Origin: Candidatus Hydrogenedentota bacterium
Lineage (GTDB): Bacteria > Hydrogenedentota > Hydrogenedentia > Hydrogenedentales > SLHB01
Assembly (NCBI GenBank): GCA_029262095.1
Contig: JAJDAB010000084.1
Location: 1 to 8,313 of the forward strand
Direction of reading: 5' to 3'
Length of the DNA stretch: 8,313 nt
A program made the translations under genes and the position numbers. This document shows, piece by piece, positions 1 through 6,630 of this stretch. A model generated the notes under the pieces. The model worked only from the letters and a program-made list of their open reading frames with translations. It did no database searches and had not been told where the DNA came from. Numbering within the stretch: the first letter of the stretch is position 1; each line of letters opens with the position of its first letter.

Positions 1-15
1 CCAATCTTCGCGCCC

Positions 16-234
16 ATGGACGGACCACTCTCTGCGCTTCCGCCGCTGGCCTGGACGCTCTCCGCGGTCTGCTTGTTCGTCGGCGCAATGGGATTTGTTT
101 TCCTGTTGAAGAAGGAATACGTCAACATCGACTCGCCGGGCAAAGGACCGCAATACGACCTCCGGTTCTGGACCATAATTTCGATGATGCCTCACGTCAT
201 TGTGTACCTCTACTTTGGGATTAAGTCGCTATGA
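16..234 (+). CDS. Small two-helix membrane protein, start uncertain
   Basis: This is an unrecognised 72-residue protein. Two hydrophobic stretches, about residues 11-31 and 51-68, look like membrane helices. They are joined by a polar loop (about 32-50) that starts with two lysines and contains an SPGKGPQYD segment, so the loop is probably cytoplasmic and the protein an inner-membrane helical hairpin. The ATG at 16 is the first visible start, but it has no purine-rich ribosome site before it and the frame stays open to base 1, so the true start may lie left of the window. Its stop overlaps the next start by 4 bp (ATGA), which makes it the first visible member of a coupled gene run. No family is recognised, and a function cannot be given from sequence alone. 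Confidence 0.7.
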   Translation: MDGPLSALPPLAWTLSAVCLFVGAMGFVFLLKKEYVNIDSPGKGPQYDLRFWTIISMMPHVIVYLYFGIKSL

Positions 235-446
235 GCAAGCACCAGGAACACACACGGCGCGACGCGGAAACGCAAATCCTACTCGGCGGTTTCATTTTCA
301 TTCTCGGCGTGCCCGTACTGATTGGAACGTGGTGGGCGGAGTCGACCGCTTCGCGGCTAGTCAATGTAGCTGCCGGGCTCGTACTGCTCGTCATCGGCGC
401 AGCATTCCTCATGTACGGCCGCAGTTGGCTCAAGCGGTTGAGCTAA
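231..446 (+). CDS. Small two-helix membrane protein
   Basis: This 71-residue protein is not recognised. It has a charged N-terminus (about residues 1-14, rich in His, Glu, Arg and Asp), then two hydrophobic stretches at about 17-35 and 43-62, and ends with a basic tail (RSWLKRL). A short WWAEST turn separates the helices, which fits a hairpin with both ends in the cytoplasm by the positive-inside rule. The start ATG overlaps the stop of the preceding gene in the ATGA arrangement typical of translational coupling, and no strong Shine-Dalgarno site is visible. The next gene begins 4 bp after the stop. The pairing of two tiny membrane proteins suggests they may sit together in one membrane complex, but that is inference only. 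Confidence 0.75.
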   Translation: MSKHQEHTRRDAETQILLGGFIFILGVPVLIGTWWAESTASRLVNVAAGLVLLVIGAAFLMYGRSWLKRLS

Positions 447-450
447 CTCG

Positions 451-1032
451 ATGCGGTACGTCCGCTCGCAATTCGATCTCAACGAAGCCACCGGACTCCT
501 AACTAAAACACGGTTTGCCCGTATTCGACGTGCATTCGGAATGACACTGCCTCCGGCCCTGCGCACCGAGCTAATCTATCTACCCTATTACCTCGTCACC
601 ATTCCCGTGTACCAAGGCGAATCCAAGTCCACGGCGAGCGCTGCTATCGAGGCGATTTCCGGCGCGTTCAGCCTACGCGCATACAAAGATGAACTCCTGT
701 CCGACACTGAACCAGAGCCGGGCGATGCGTTCACACCACAAATCGCGGAACCTGATGCAATCGACATCGCGCGCGACGGCATCCTCCGCAACGCACTACG
801 CGAACGCGGCGGACGCAGAACATTCCGATGGGCGAAATCCGAATCGGTTGAACTATTGCAGCATCCGTTCTGGGTCTATTACTATGCACGTCGGCGCGGG
901 CTGCTCGACATTCAACTACTGGACGCGGTCACCGGTGACCGGCCCGGCTCGAAAACGAAGGGTGGCGTGCTCGATGCATTCGTCGATGCAGGCCGCACGA
1001 CCCAAACCAACCACATGGAGCAACATTCATGA
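451..1032 (+). CDS. Uncharacterised protein with duplicated P-aromatic/DAxTG motif
   Basis: This 193-residue soluble protein is not assigned to a family. No signal peptide or membrane helix is visible. Two segments resemble each other. The first, residues 41-71, has P45-Y46-Y47-L48 followed by IEAISG at 66-71. The second, residues 135-162, has P139-F140-W141-V142 followed by LDAVTG at 157-162. Each reads as a strand starting with Pro and two aromatic residues, a basic or polar turn, and a second strand ending in a small-residue turn. The linker (about 84-110) is acidic and Pro-rich, and a basic stretch (RERGGRRTFRW, 117-127) precedes the second copy. The N-terminus (FDLNEATGLLTKTRFARIRRAFG) looks helical and basic. 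It lies 4 bp after the upstream membrane protein and overlaps the downstream deacetylase start by 4 bp, so it is probably made from the same message. Role unknown. Confidence 0.8.
   Translation: MRYVRSQFDLNEATGLLTKTRFARIRRAFGMTLPPALRTELIYLPYYLVTIPVYQGESKSTASAAIEAISGAFSLRAYKDELLSDTEPEPGDAFTPQIAEPDAIDIARDGILRNALRERGGRRTFRWAKSESVELLQHPFWVYYYARRRGLLDIQLLDAVTGDRPGSKTKGGVLDAFVDAGRTTQTNHMEQHS
1017..1020 (+). promoter_or_regulatory. Ribosome binding site of the deacetylase gene
   Basis: GGAG sits 8 bases before the ATG at 1029, inside the end of the upstream gene. It is the clearest Shine-Dalgarno match in this gene run and supports the start at 1029 over the second in-frame ATG at 1032. Its neighbours rely on overlap or close spacing instead. 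Confidence 0.5.
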
Positions 1033-2000
1033 TGATAAGACGAATTACCATCTCCGCGCTTCTACTAACATTCGTGATAGCGCCAGTCGCATTCGCCCAG
1101 GACAAGACCTATGCAGAACGTCTCGGTTGGCCGAAAGGCTCCAAAGTCATCTTCTTCCACGTCGACGACGCGGGCATGTCGCACTCCTCGAACAACGGGA
1201 CGAAAGAAGCATTGACAGAAGGCTTCGCAACGTCGGTCAGCACCATGATGCCCTGCGGCTGGGTCCCCGAATTCGCGCACTGGCTCCAGGAAAACCCGGA
1301 CATCGACAACGGACTGCACCTCACCCTTACCGCCGAATGGGATAACTACCGCTGGGGGCCGCTCGCGGGAAAACAAGCCGTCCCCGGCCTCGTCGATGAA
1401 GAAGGATGCCTTTGGGGCAACGTCGCCCAAGTCGCGACCAAGGCCAAGCCGGACGAAGTTGAAATGGAAATCCGCGCGCAAATCGAACGTGCCGAAACGA
1501 TGGGCATCCCGATCACGCACATCGATTCGCACATGGGCACGTTGTTCGCCACCGAGCCTTTTCTGGAACGCTATCTAAAAGTCGGCATCGAAAAACAACT
1601 CCCCGTGCTCATGATGGGTGGACACGCAACGTTTCTCCGCGAAGACGACAGTCGGGTTCAGCGCTTCATGGATGCAGGACTCCCGGACATGGTCTGGAAC
1701 GGTGGCTTGCCCGTGCTCGACGATCTGCACAATAAGACCTACGGCTGGAAAACGTGGGAAGAGAAAAAGACAAACATGATCGCCGACCTTAAACGGATGA
1801 AGCCGGGCGTAATGATGATCATCGTACATTGTTCACGGCCTTCGGAAATCTTCGACAAGATCACCAGCTCCGGCGATGTGCGTATGGCCGACCTGAAACT
1901 GGTAACCGACCCCGACATTAAGAAGGTCATCGAAGAAGAAGGCATGATTCTGACGACTTGGCGTGAACTCAAGGAACGCCGCGACAAAGCCGGCAACTAA
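1029..2000 (+). CDS. Exported YdjC/ChbG-family carbohydrate deacetylase-like protein
   Basis: This 323-residue protein belongs to the YdjC/ChbG (HpnK) branch of metal-dependent carbohydrate deacetylases, whose known members remove N-acetyl groups from short sugar chains such as chitooligosaccharides. Family landmarks are visible in order: HVDDAGM (44-50) with the Asp pair D46-D47, the GLHLTL segment (95-100) with H97, and HIDSH (164-168). In the family one Asp and the His residues of these motifs bind the metal, and the other Asp acts in catalysis. A late VHCSR (266-270) may close the active site. Residues 1-23 form a typical Sec signal peptide (MMIRR, a hydrophobic core, AFA) with likely cleavage before Q24. 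The mature enzyme therefore acts outside the cytoplasm, unlike the cytosolic E. coli ChbG. The gene overlaps its upstream neighbour by 4 bp and lies 3 bp before a DUF4190-like gene. The substrate cannot be read from sequence; an exported sugar deacetylase for cell-envelope or scavenged glycans is a reasonable guess. Confidence 0.88.
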   Translation: MMIRRITISALLLTFVIAPVAFAQDKTYAERLGWPKGSKVIFFHVDDAGMSHSSNNGTKEALTEGFATSVSTMMPCGWVPEFAHWLQENPDIDNGLHLTLTAEWDNYRWGPLAGKQAVPGLVDEEGCLWGNVAQVATKAKPDEVEMEIRAQIERAETMGIPITHIDSHMGTLFATEPFLERYLKVGIEKQLPVLMMGGHATFLREDDSRVQRFMDAGLPDMVWNGGLPVLDDLHNKTYGWKTWEEKKTNMIADLKRMKPGVMMIIVHCSRPSEIFDKITSSGDVRMADLKLVTDPDIKKVIEEEGMILTTWRELKERRDKAGN

Positions 2001-2003
2001 CGA

Positions 2004-2270
2004 ATGGGCCAACCGCCCAAGCCGCCGATAAACGTCATCGCCATCATCAGCCTCGTGCTCGGCATTCTGAGCATCGCGGGCACCTGTTTCACCGGCATCC
2101 CAGCGGTCATCTGCGGCCACTGGGCCCTAGCCCAAATCCGGGCCGAACAAGGTGCCCAACGCGGAGCAAATATCGCCCGGTTCGGCCTCCTATTCGGGTA
2201 CTTCGGCATCACCGTCGGGATCTTGATGGCAATTAGCCTGACAATGGCCTATACGCAACCTTCGACGTAA
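2004..2270 (+). CDS. DUF4190-like small membrane protein
   Basis: This 88-residue integral membrane protein has a short Pro-rich N-terminus (GQPPKPP), a long hydrophobic stretch at about residues 10-39, a polar loop at 40-58 and a second helix at about 60-82. The pattern of a small-residue-rich first helix, then GHWALAQIR (38-46), a Gly/Arg loop, and an ARFGLLFGYFGI second helix is characteristic of DUF4190 proteins, a family of unknown function that is often fused to or next to other envelope genes. The start lies 3 bp after the deacetylase stop with no clear ribosome site, so translation is probably coupled. It appears to be the last gene of this run, because a good promoter follows in the next 98-bp gap. 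No transcription terminator is evident in that gap. Confidence 0.82.
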   Translation: MGQPPKPPINVIAIISLVLGILSIAGTCFTGIPAVICGHWALAQIRAEQGAQRGANIARFGLLFGYFGITVGILMAISLTMAYTQPST

Positions 2271-2294
2271 CACTGTGAAGTTCGAGGGTTATTA

Positions 2295-2323
2295 TTGACG
2301 GGAATGCGACGTACCCCTATACT
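2295..2323 (+). promoter_or_regulatory. Predicted sigma70-type promoter for the lipoprotein gene
   Basis: TTGACG at 2295-2300 and TATACT at 2318-2323 are separated by exactly 17 bp. Each hexamer matches the sigma70 consensus at five of six positions. It lies in the 98-bp gap between the DUF4190-like gene and the lipoprotein gene, pointing toward the latter. Transcription would begin near 2330 and give a leader of about 39 bases. With the short gaps downstream, it could also drive the ABC transporter genes. Confidence 0.65.
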
Positions 2324-2335
2324 GAACGGAGTGGC

Positions 2336-2354
2336 TAAACGCTAATTTCGTTTA
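2336..2354 (+). promoter_or_regulatory. Short inverted repeat in the lipoprotein 5' leader
   Basis: TAAACG at 2336-2341 is the reverse complement of CGTTTA at 2349-2354, with a 7-base spacer. It sits just after the predicted transcription start and 14 bases before the start codon. It could be a small leader hairpin or a repressor site, but six base pairs of fairly AT-rich stem may also be chance. Confidence 0.25.
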
Positions 2355-2368
2355 CACTTACGAGCATT

Positions 2369-4078
2369 ATGACCGCCAATCCTCGAAACCTTTTAATCCT
2401 GATCGCCGTTGGCGTGGTCGCCTTCGGAACGGGCTGCGATCTCGACGGCAAGGTCGTTTTGGATATCCCGCTCAACCTTGGCGACCAAGTGCCTACGGTC
2501 GTTGGTGACACGGGCGGTGACGACGGTGGCGGAGGCGGCATCACCCCGCCACCCATCGGCGGAGGTGGCGGCGGTACCGAACCGTTCGACGGAACATGGA
2601 TCGTTAGTTATTCCGACAACCTCGCAGTGGGCGGAGCGATTCAGTCCTATGCCGCGCGCGTTGTCCTTGCGCAAGACGGCGCGACCATCTCCGGTACCGG
2701 GCAAATGCTCCGCTTCTTTCAGACCGGCGCGGTTGCGAATGATTTTCCCGCGTTCAATCTTTCCGTGTCAGGCACAGTCTCCGGCGATGGCGCAACGTTG
2801 ACCATCGCATCCACGCTCAACAACGCCTTCACCAACATTCCCGTGTGGAACGTCCGTGTAGTCGGCAACCGGCTCGTCGGCATCTACAGCGAGAAAGACA
2901 CGTTCTCCGGCGATGTACAACGGCTCGGCTATTCTATCTGGCATCGGTCGACCGGTTCCGATTTCAACGCCGAATTTGTCTCTGCATATATGGACGCCGG
3001 CGTAAACGTCGACGGCGTTCAGACCCTGACGAACGAACTCGCCAGTCGCACCGGCCGCGTCACACTAGCCCAAGGCGGAACAGCCCTCACGGGCGGTGGC
3101 ACGTTGGTTGAGCAGGCGTCTGGTCCGCTCACGAGCATCACCGATTTCGCGGTCACGACGGGCGAACTGCAAGGCGTACTCGGCGGCGTAACGTTCGGGA
3201 ATCTCGTCGACCAAATGGTCGGTCCTGTCGCGGGCAACATCGACTGGATTCTAATCTCCAACGGTAGCGTCATGGTTGGCGCGTATGGCGAATTCAACGC
3301 CGCAGACGGACTCGTCCGGCTCGGCCATGCGAAGTGGCGCCGTTCGCCCCCAGTTCAACCCGCCAACATCAACGCCACGTGGGTGACATCGTTTGAAGAT
3401 ACGCACGCCGATGGCGTCAACAACGAAATCAATTATCTCGCGACCGTTACACTAACGGCAGGCGCTGGGGGCGTCGCAACCGGCACTGCGATGGTGCTGG
3501 ATGAAACCGATGTAATCCCAGCGTTCGTTGCATATGCGGTCGAGAACGGCAACATCCTCGGAAACCAAGTCGTCTTCGATCTCGTTGGTCCCGGCGGCGA
3601 ACGATTCTCATGGAATTGCCGGTTGGCGGCAAGCGCATTGGTCGGCAGCTATCAACACACGGACAACGGCGGTAACTTCATCAGCCACGGCAAATCCGAA
3701 TGGCGCACGGGATCCAGTACTGGACTCGTCGGCACGTGGGTCGCCTCCTATTTCGACACCTTCACCGCGAATGCGGTGGAAGACCGCACCAGTCAACTCG
3801 CCCGGGTCGAGATCACAAGCGCGACGACCGGCGGCGATCTAAACGGCACCGGCACGCTACGACTCGCCAGTGAAACGGGACCGCGTTTCTTCAGCGTTAC
3901 GGGCAACGTCACCACCACGCTCGTCCAAATGATTTGGTCCGGCGGCGATCTCTTCGGTGACACCGAATGGAATCTGCACAAAGCCGGCAACCTGCTCTTC
4001 GGCACGTACACCAATTTCGACAGCGGCGGCATTATCGAATTCCAAGGCTTCGCCGCTTTTGAGCGAAGCGTCATCTAG
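2369..4078 (+). CDS. Putative lipoprotein with four tandem beta-rich repeats
   Basis: This 569-residue protein has an N-terminal signal (NLLILIAVGVVAFGTGC) that reads as a lipoprotein signal with Cys23 as the lipidated residue. The positions before the Cys (G-T-G) depart from the usual L-A-G box, and Asp follows the Cys. A Gly/Pro-rich tether at about 48-70 holds two Gly runs. The rest is four diverged copies of one domain, at about residues 72-194, 199-326, 333-447 and 452-567. Each opens with a GTW-like motif and an acidic turn (GTWIVSYSD, AEFVSAYMD, ATWVTSFED, GTWVASYFD), has a central G-rich TG segment, then [LM]-[VF]-G-x-Y (169-173, 302-306, 424-428, 543-547), and closes with an aromatic-R-[ST] strand. 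Alternating hydrophobic residues suggest beta-barrel or beta-sandwich folds; the GTW opening recalls lipocalins, but that is a guess. It has its own promoter upstream and lies 29 bp before an ABC ATPase gene. It could be an envelope-anchored binding protein, but the function is unknown. Confidence 0.82.
   Translation: MTANPRNLLILIAVGVVAFGTGCDLDGKVVLDIPLNLGDQVPTVVGDTGGDDGGGGGITPPPIGGGGGGTEPFDGTWIVSYSDNLAVGGAIQSYAARVVLAQDGATISGTGQMLRFFQTGAVANDFPAFNLSVSGTVSGDGATLTIASTLNNAFTNIPVWNVRVVGNRLVGIYSEKDTFSGDVQRLGYSIWHRSTGSDFNAEFVSAYMDAGVNVDGVQTLTNELASRTGRVTLAQGGTALTGGGTLVEQASGPLTSITDFAVTTGELQGVLGGVTFGNLVDQMVGPVAGNIDWILISNGSVMVGAYGEFNAADGLVRLGHAKWRRSPPVQPANINATWVTSFEDTHADGVNNEINYLATVTLTAGAGGVATGTAMVLDETDVIPAFVAYAVENGNILGNQVVFDLVGPGGERFSWNCRLAASALVGSYQHTDNGGNFISHGKSEWRTGSSTGLVGTWVASYFDTFTANAVEDRTSQLARVEITSATTGGDLNGTGTLRLASETGPRFFSVTGNVTTTLVQMIWSGGDLFGDTEWNLHKAGNLLFGTYTNFDSGGIIEFQGFAAFERSVI
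2582..4069 (+). repeat. Four diverged tandem repeats at protein level
   Basis: The region encodes four in-register copies of a domain of about 115-128 residues, at roughly 2582-2950, 2963-3346, 3365-3709 and 3722-4069. The copies share an opening W/F-[IV]-x-S-[YF]-x-D pattern, a [LM]-[VF]-G-x-Y pattern in the last third, and an aromatic-rich end such as WHRS, WRRS, EWRT or FERS. DNA identity between copies looks low, so this is an old internal duplication rather than a recent DNA repeat, and slippage is unlikely. Confidence 0.75.
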
Positions 4079-4091
4079 CCGAACCATCACT

Positions 4092-4110
4092 GAGGGCGGA
4101 CGCCCCCTTG
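4092..4110 (+). promoter_or_regulatory. Ribosome site and TTG start of the ABC ATPase gene
   Basis: GAGGGCGGA at 4092-4100 (starting at G4092) is the only purine-rich stretch before the ATPase frame and precedes the TTG at 4108. No ATG lies in frame before the Walker A region, and conserved ABC sequence begins about 10 codons in, so TTG is the best start. GGGC at 4094-4097 can pair with GCCC at 4102-4105 around a GGAC loop, which could partly mask the site. Confidence 0.45.
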
Positions 4111-4881
4111 GCCACTCCTGATTTTGAATTCGCCATTGAGACCGATGGGCTGACCAAAGACTATCGTAATCTCCGCGCCGTCAATGCATTGAGTCTCCGC
4201 GTGCCGCGTGGCTGTTTTTACGGTTTCCTCGGCCCAAACGGAGCGGGTAAATCCACCACCATCAAAATGCTCACTGGCCTCCTGGCGCCCTCAGCCGGAC
4301 GCATCCGGCTGTTGGGCATGGATTTTATCTCTGACGCGCTCGAGGTCAAACAACGCGTCGGTGTCGTCCCCGAAGAACTCTGCTTGTTCGAGAACTTAAC
4401 CGGCCGAGAGTATCTCATCTTCATCGGACGCATGTACGGCCTCGATCTCGATGTTGTCGAAGGGCGCACCGAGGAATTGTTCAGGCTGTTGAATCTCGAC
4501 GCCGAAGACACGCGCATCGCCGAGTTCTCACACGGCATGAAAAAGAAGGTCGCGTTATCCGCCGCCCTAATACACGATCCGCAATTGCTGTTTTTGGACG
4601 AGCCCTTCGAAGGCATCGACGCAATCACCTCACGCGTTATCCGGGATACGCTCGCGCGGCTGACCGACCGAGGTGTCACCATTTTCCTAACCTCGCACAT
4701 TCTCGAAATCGTGGAGAAGCTTTGCACGCGTGTTGGCATCATCAGCGCAGGAAAACTCATCGCCGAAGGATCGATGGACGAACTGTCGGCGGACGACAGC
4801 CTCGAGACCGCATTCATCGCCGCGGTTAGCGGACCGGAAACGCAAGCGTCTCAGCTCTCCTGGCTGGCCGATTCGATCTAA
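4108..4881 (+). CDS. ABC transporter ATP-binding protein
   Basis: This 257-residue nucleotide-binding subunit of the CcmA/EcsA-like (COG1131 type) ABC family powers the membrane partner encoded next. The ATPase landmarks are complete: Walker A GPNGAGKST (42-50), a Q-loop position occupied by Glu (GVVPEE, 85-90), signature FSHGMKKK (140-147) in place of the textbook LSGGQ, Walker B LLFLDEP (160-166) with catalytic E165, D-loop EGID (168-171) and switch His197. The Glu in the Q-loop and the SHGM-type signature are common in this subfamily and do not imply loss of activity. The C-terminal tail (about 228-257) is short and shows no extra domain. The start is a TTG, chosen because the conserved domain begins directly after it. 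The stop codon abuts the ATG of the permease gene with no gap, so the two are surely co-translated. The cargo cannot be read from the ATPase. Confidence 0.93.
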   Translation: MATPDFEFAIETDGLTKDYRNLRAVNALSLRVPRGCFYGFLGPNGAGKSTTIKMLTGLLAPSAGRIRLLGMDFISDALEVKQRVGVVPEELCLFENLTGREYLIFIGRMYGLDLDVVEGRTEELFRLLNLDAEDTRIAEFSHGMKKKVALSAALIHDPQLLFLDEPFEGIDAITSRVIRDTLARLTDRGVTIFLTSHILEIVEKLCTRVGIISAGKLIAEGSMDELSADDSLETAFIAAVSGPETQASQLSWLADSI

Positions 4882-6630
4882 ATGGTCGCGCATTTGCGAA
4901 CCATCGCCTGGCTACAATTCAGGCTCATCAAGAACAGCTCCTCTCGAAACTTACGCTGGCTAGGTGCAGCCGCATGGGTCATTCAGGTCGTCCTGTCGGC
5001 GATTGGTTGCGGGTTCATGACATTCATGGCGTTTGGTGTTGGATTCATTACGGCGGATAAAGAAGCCGTGTGGATGATCATCGCCATCCTTGATGGCGGT
5101 GTGTGTTTGGTCCTATTGGTACGTACGATCATGCTGTCGGTTGAGCTCGCTGAAGCCGATTTCATCGATACCGGCAAGCTACTCTTCCTCCCCATTCGAC
5201 TGCGCACTCTATTCGGCATCAATTTCGTGGTGCGCAACGCAGGGGGAATCGTTTTTCTCGTCATTCCGCCGCTCATCGGCCTATGCGCGTCGTTAACCAT
5301 TATTCATGGTCCGCGCATGCTGCTGACGCTCCCGCTAGGATTGATTACATTAACCGCCATTGTGGCTTGGTTCGGACTCTTTCGAGAATGGCTTTCGAGT
5401 CTCGGGGACAATCGGAAGCGTGGGTTAGTCACGATCGCGATAGTGCTCGTCTCCACCATAATCATTCTGGCCTTGATGGGTGGGGTCTACGCAAAAATTC
5501 GCACAGACGCTACCGCGCCCGCAGGCGTTTCCGAAGAAAAGCTAGCAGCACTGGGCGAGGACGCAATCGATACTTCCACCAACGAATTGGACGAGCTCCA
5601 GATTCGCGAACTACTCGTGCGCGGAAACATGTGGATACCCCTGGGGTGGTTTCCACTCGGCGTCTACGGACTTGCGCAACACCAATACCGTGTTGCGTTG
5701 TTCGGGTCGTTAGGCCTCGCCATCATCGCAGCCATCGGCATCGGCCTCGAGTACCGCCTCGTACTGCTTCGTTATCGATCCGCACATAGCGGCGCCACAG
5801 CTCCGAAAAAGAAGAAAGTGTCGCCCAAATCCAAATGGACCCAGTTCACGCTTCCAGTCCTTCCGCGCGAATGGTCCGCGTTTGCGGGGCTCGCCTTTCT
5901 GGCGCGTACCCGAACCCTCACGTTCAAGTCATCTCATTGGTTTTACATCATCGCCGCAATCGTTGCGTCTCTCATCGCGTTCACGGCAAATGTAACCCCA
6001 TTCCACGGCCAGTGGTGGAGCAACTTGACGCCCTATGCCGCCGCCGCACCTATCATCTTTTTTACCACGGCCATGTCCATCAACATATTTGGTCAAGACC
6101 GCACGGGTTTCCAAGTGTTGGTACTCATGCCGGTCAAACGCTACATGTATATCCTCTGCAAAAACATCATCACGATTGGTTTCATCCTCGCCTGGTTTAC
6201 CATGTTGATGGTGCCGTGCGCGTTGATGTTTCGCCCACACCCGATCACGATTCTCGCTGCGTTCCTCATGGTCCTTCAAGCGCAACTCGCACTCACCGTT
6301 ATCGGCAATGGCATGTCAATCGCGTTTCCATTCCGCTTGAAAGAAGGCCCACTCGATCAACCCGCACAACCCTTGGCTGCAATACTGCCGTCATTCTTGG
6401 TCATGCTCACGCTACCCATCGTGTTCGGACCAATGATGGCCGCGGCATTACTCGGACCGATCGTCGGGGCACTTTGGGAGCGGGACGGTGTCTGGGTATC
6501 ACTCGCTGCCGCAATCGTGTTTCTGGCGCTGACCGTTCCCGTCTACGCCTTGAGCATTCCCGCAGCAGCAGCATTCCTCGAAGCCCGCGAAAAAAGAATG
6601 CTCGAAATCCTCGCGTCCGATCGCGAGTAA
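4882..6630 (+). CDS. ABC-2-type transporter permease, large polytopic
   Basis: This 582-residue integral membrane protein is the partner of the ATPase it directly abuts. About twelve hydrophobic stretches can be seen, near residues 29-56, 63-85, 123-142, 146-166, 181-203, 268-290, 353-370, 384-402, 424-449, 455-476, 501-530 and 537-560. The protein looks like two six-helix halves joined by a soluble region: an acidic segment at about 205-247 outside the first half, and a Lys-rich linker (KKKKVSPKSKW, 309-319). In the second half, NIFGQDRTGF (401-410) followed by a Pro-Val-Lys-Arg turn and a helix starting CKNII is a pattern I associate with ABC-2-type export permeases; FIDTGKLLFLP (94-104) is the matching site in the first half. 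One ATPase gene for a fused permease suggests an ATPase dimer on a single chain. Export is the likely direction, because no periplasmic binding protein of a known import family is encoded here. The substrate is unknown. Confidence 0.87.
   Translation: MVAHLRTIAWLQFRLIKNSSSRNLRWLGAAAWVIQVVLSAIGCGFMTFMAFGVGFITADKEAVWMIIAILDGGVCLVLLVRTIMLSVELAEADFIDTGKLLFLPIRLRTLFGINFVVRNAGGIVFLVIPPLIGLCASLTIIHGPRMLLTLPLGLITLTAIVAWFGLFREWLSSLGDNRKRGLVTIAIVLVSTIIILALMGGVYAKIRTDATAPAGVSEEKLAALGEDAIDTSTNELDELQIRELLVRGNMWIPLGWFPLGVYGLAQHQYRVALFGSLGLAIIAAIGIGLEYRLVLLRYRSAHSGATAPKKKKVSPKSKWTQFTLPVLPREWSAFAGLAFLARTRTLTFKSSHWFYIIAAIVASLIAFTANVTPFHGQWWSNLTPYAAAAPIIFFTTAMSINIFGQDRTGFQVLVLMPVKRYMYILCKNIITIGFILAWFTMLMVPCALMFRPHPITILAAFLMVLQAQLALTVIGNGMSIAFPFRLKEGPLDQPAQPLAAILPSFLVMLTLPIVFGPMMAAALLGPIVGALWERDGVWVSLAAAIVFLALTVPVYALSIPAAAAFLEAREKRMLEILASDRE

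Noticed and set aside
689..1345. 218-codon + strand open frame spanning two genes
   Set aside because: It overlaps both the 193-aa gene and the deacetylase gene in another frame and has a composition unlike its neighbours, rich in Arg, Ser and His. The two overlapped genes have better spacing and, for the deacetylase, clear homology.
1065..1532. 155-codon - strand open frame opposite the deacetylase gene
   Set aside because: The opposite strand encodes a protein with clear YdjC motifs and a signal peptide. The antisense product has biased composition and no domain pattern.
2512..2577. GGC/GGT-rich stretch as a possible variable simple repeat
   Set aside because: It encodes the Gly/Pro tether of the lipoprotein and is irregular in unit and length, so a phase-variable tract is not supported.
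4218..4817. 199-codon - strand open frame opposite the ABC ATPase gene
   Set aside because: It is fully antisense to a gene with all ABC motifs, and its product is a Ser/Arg-rich chain with no recognisable feature.
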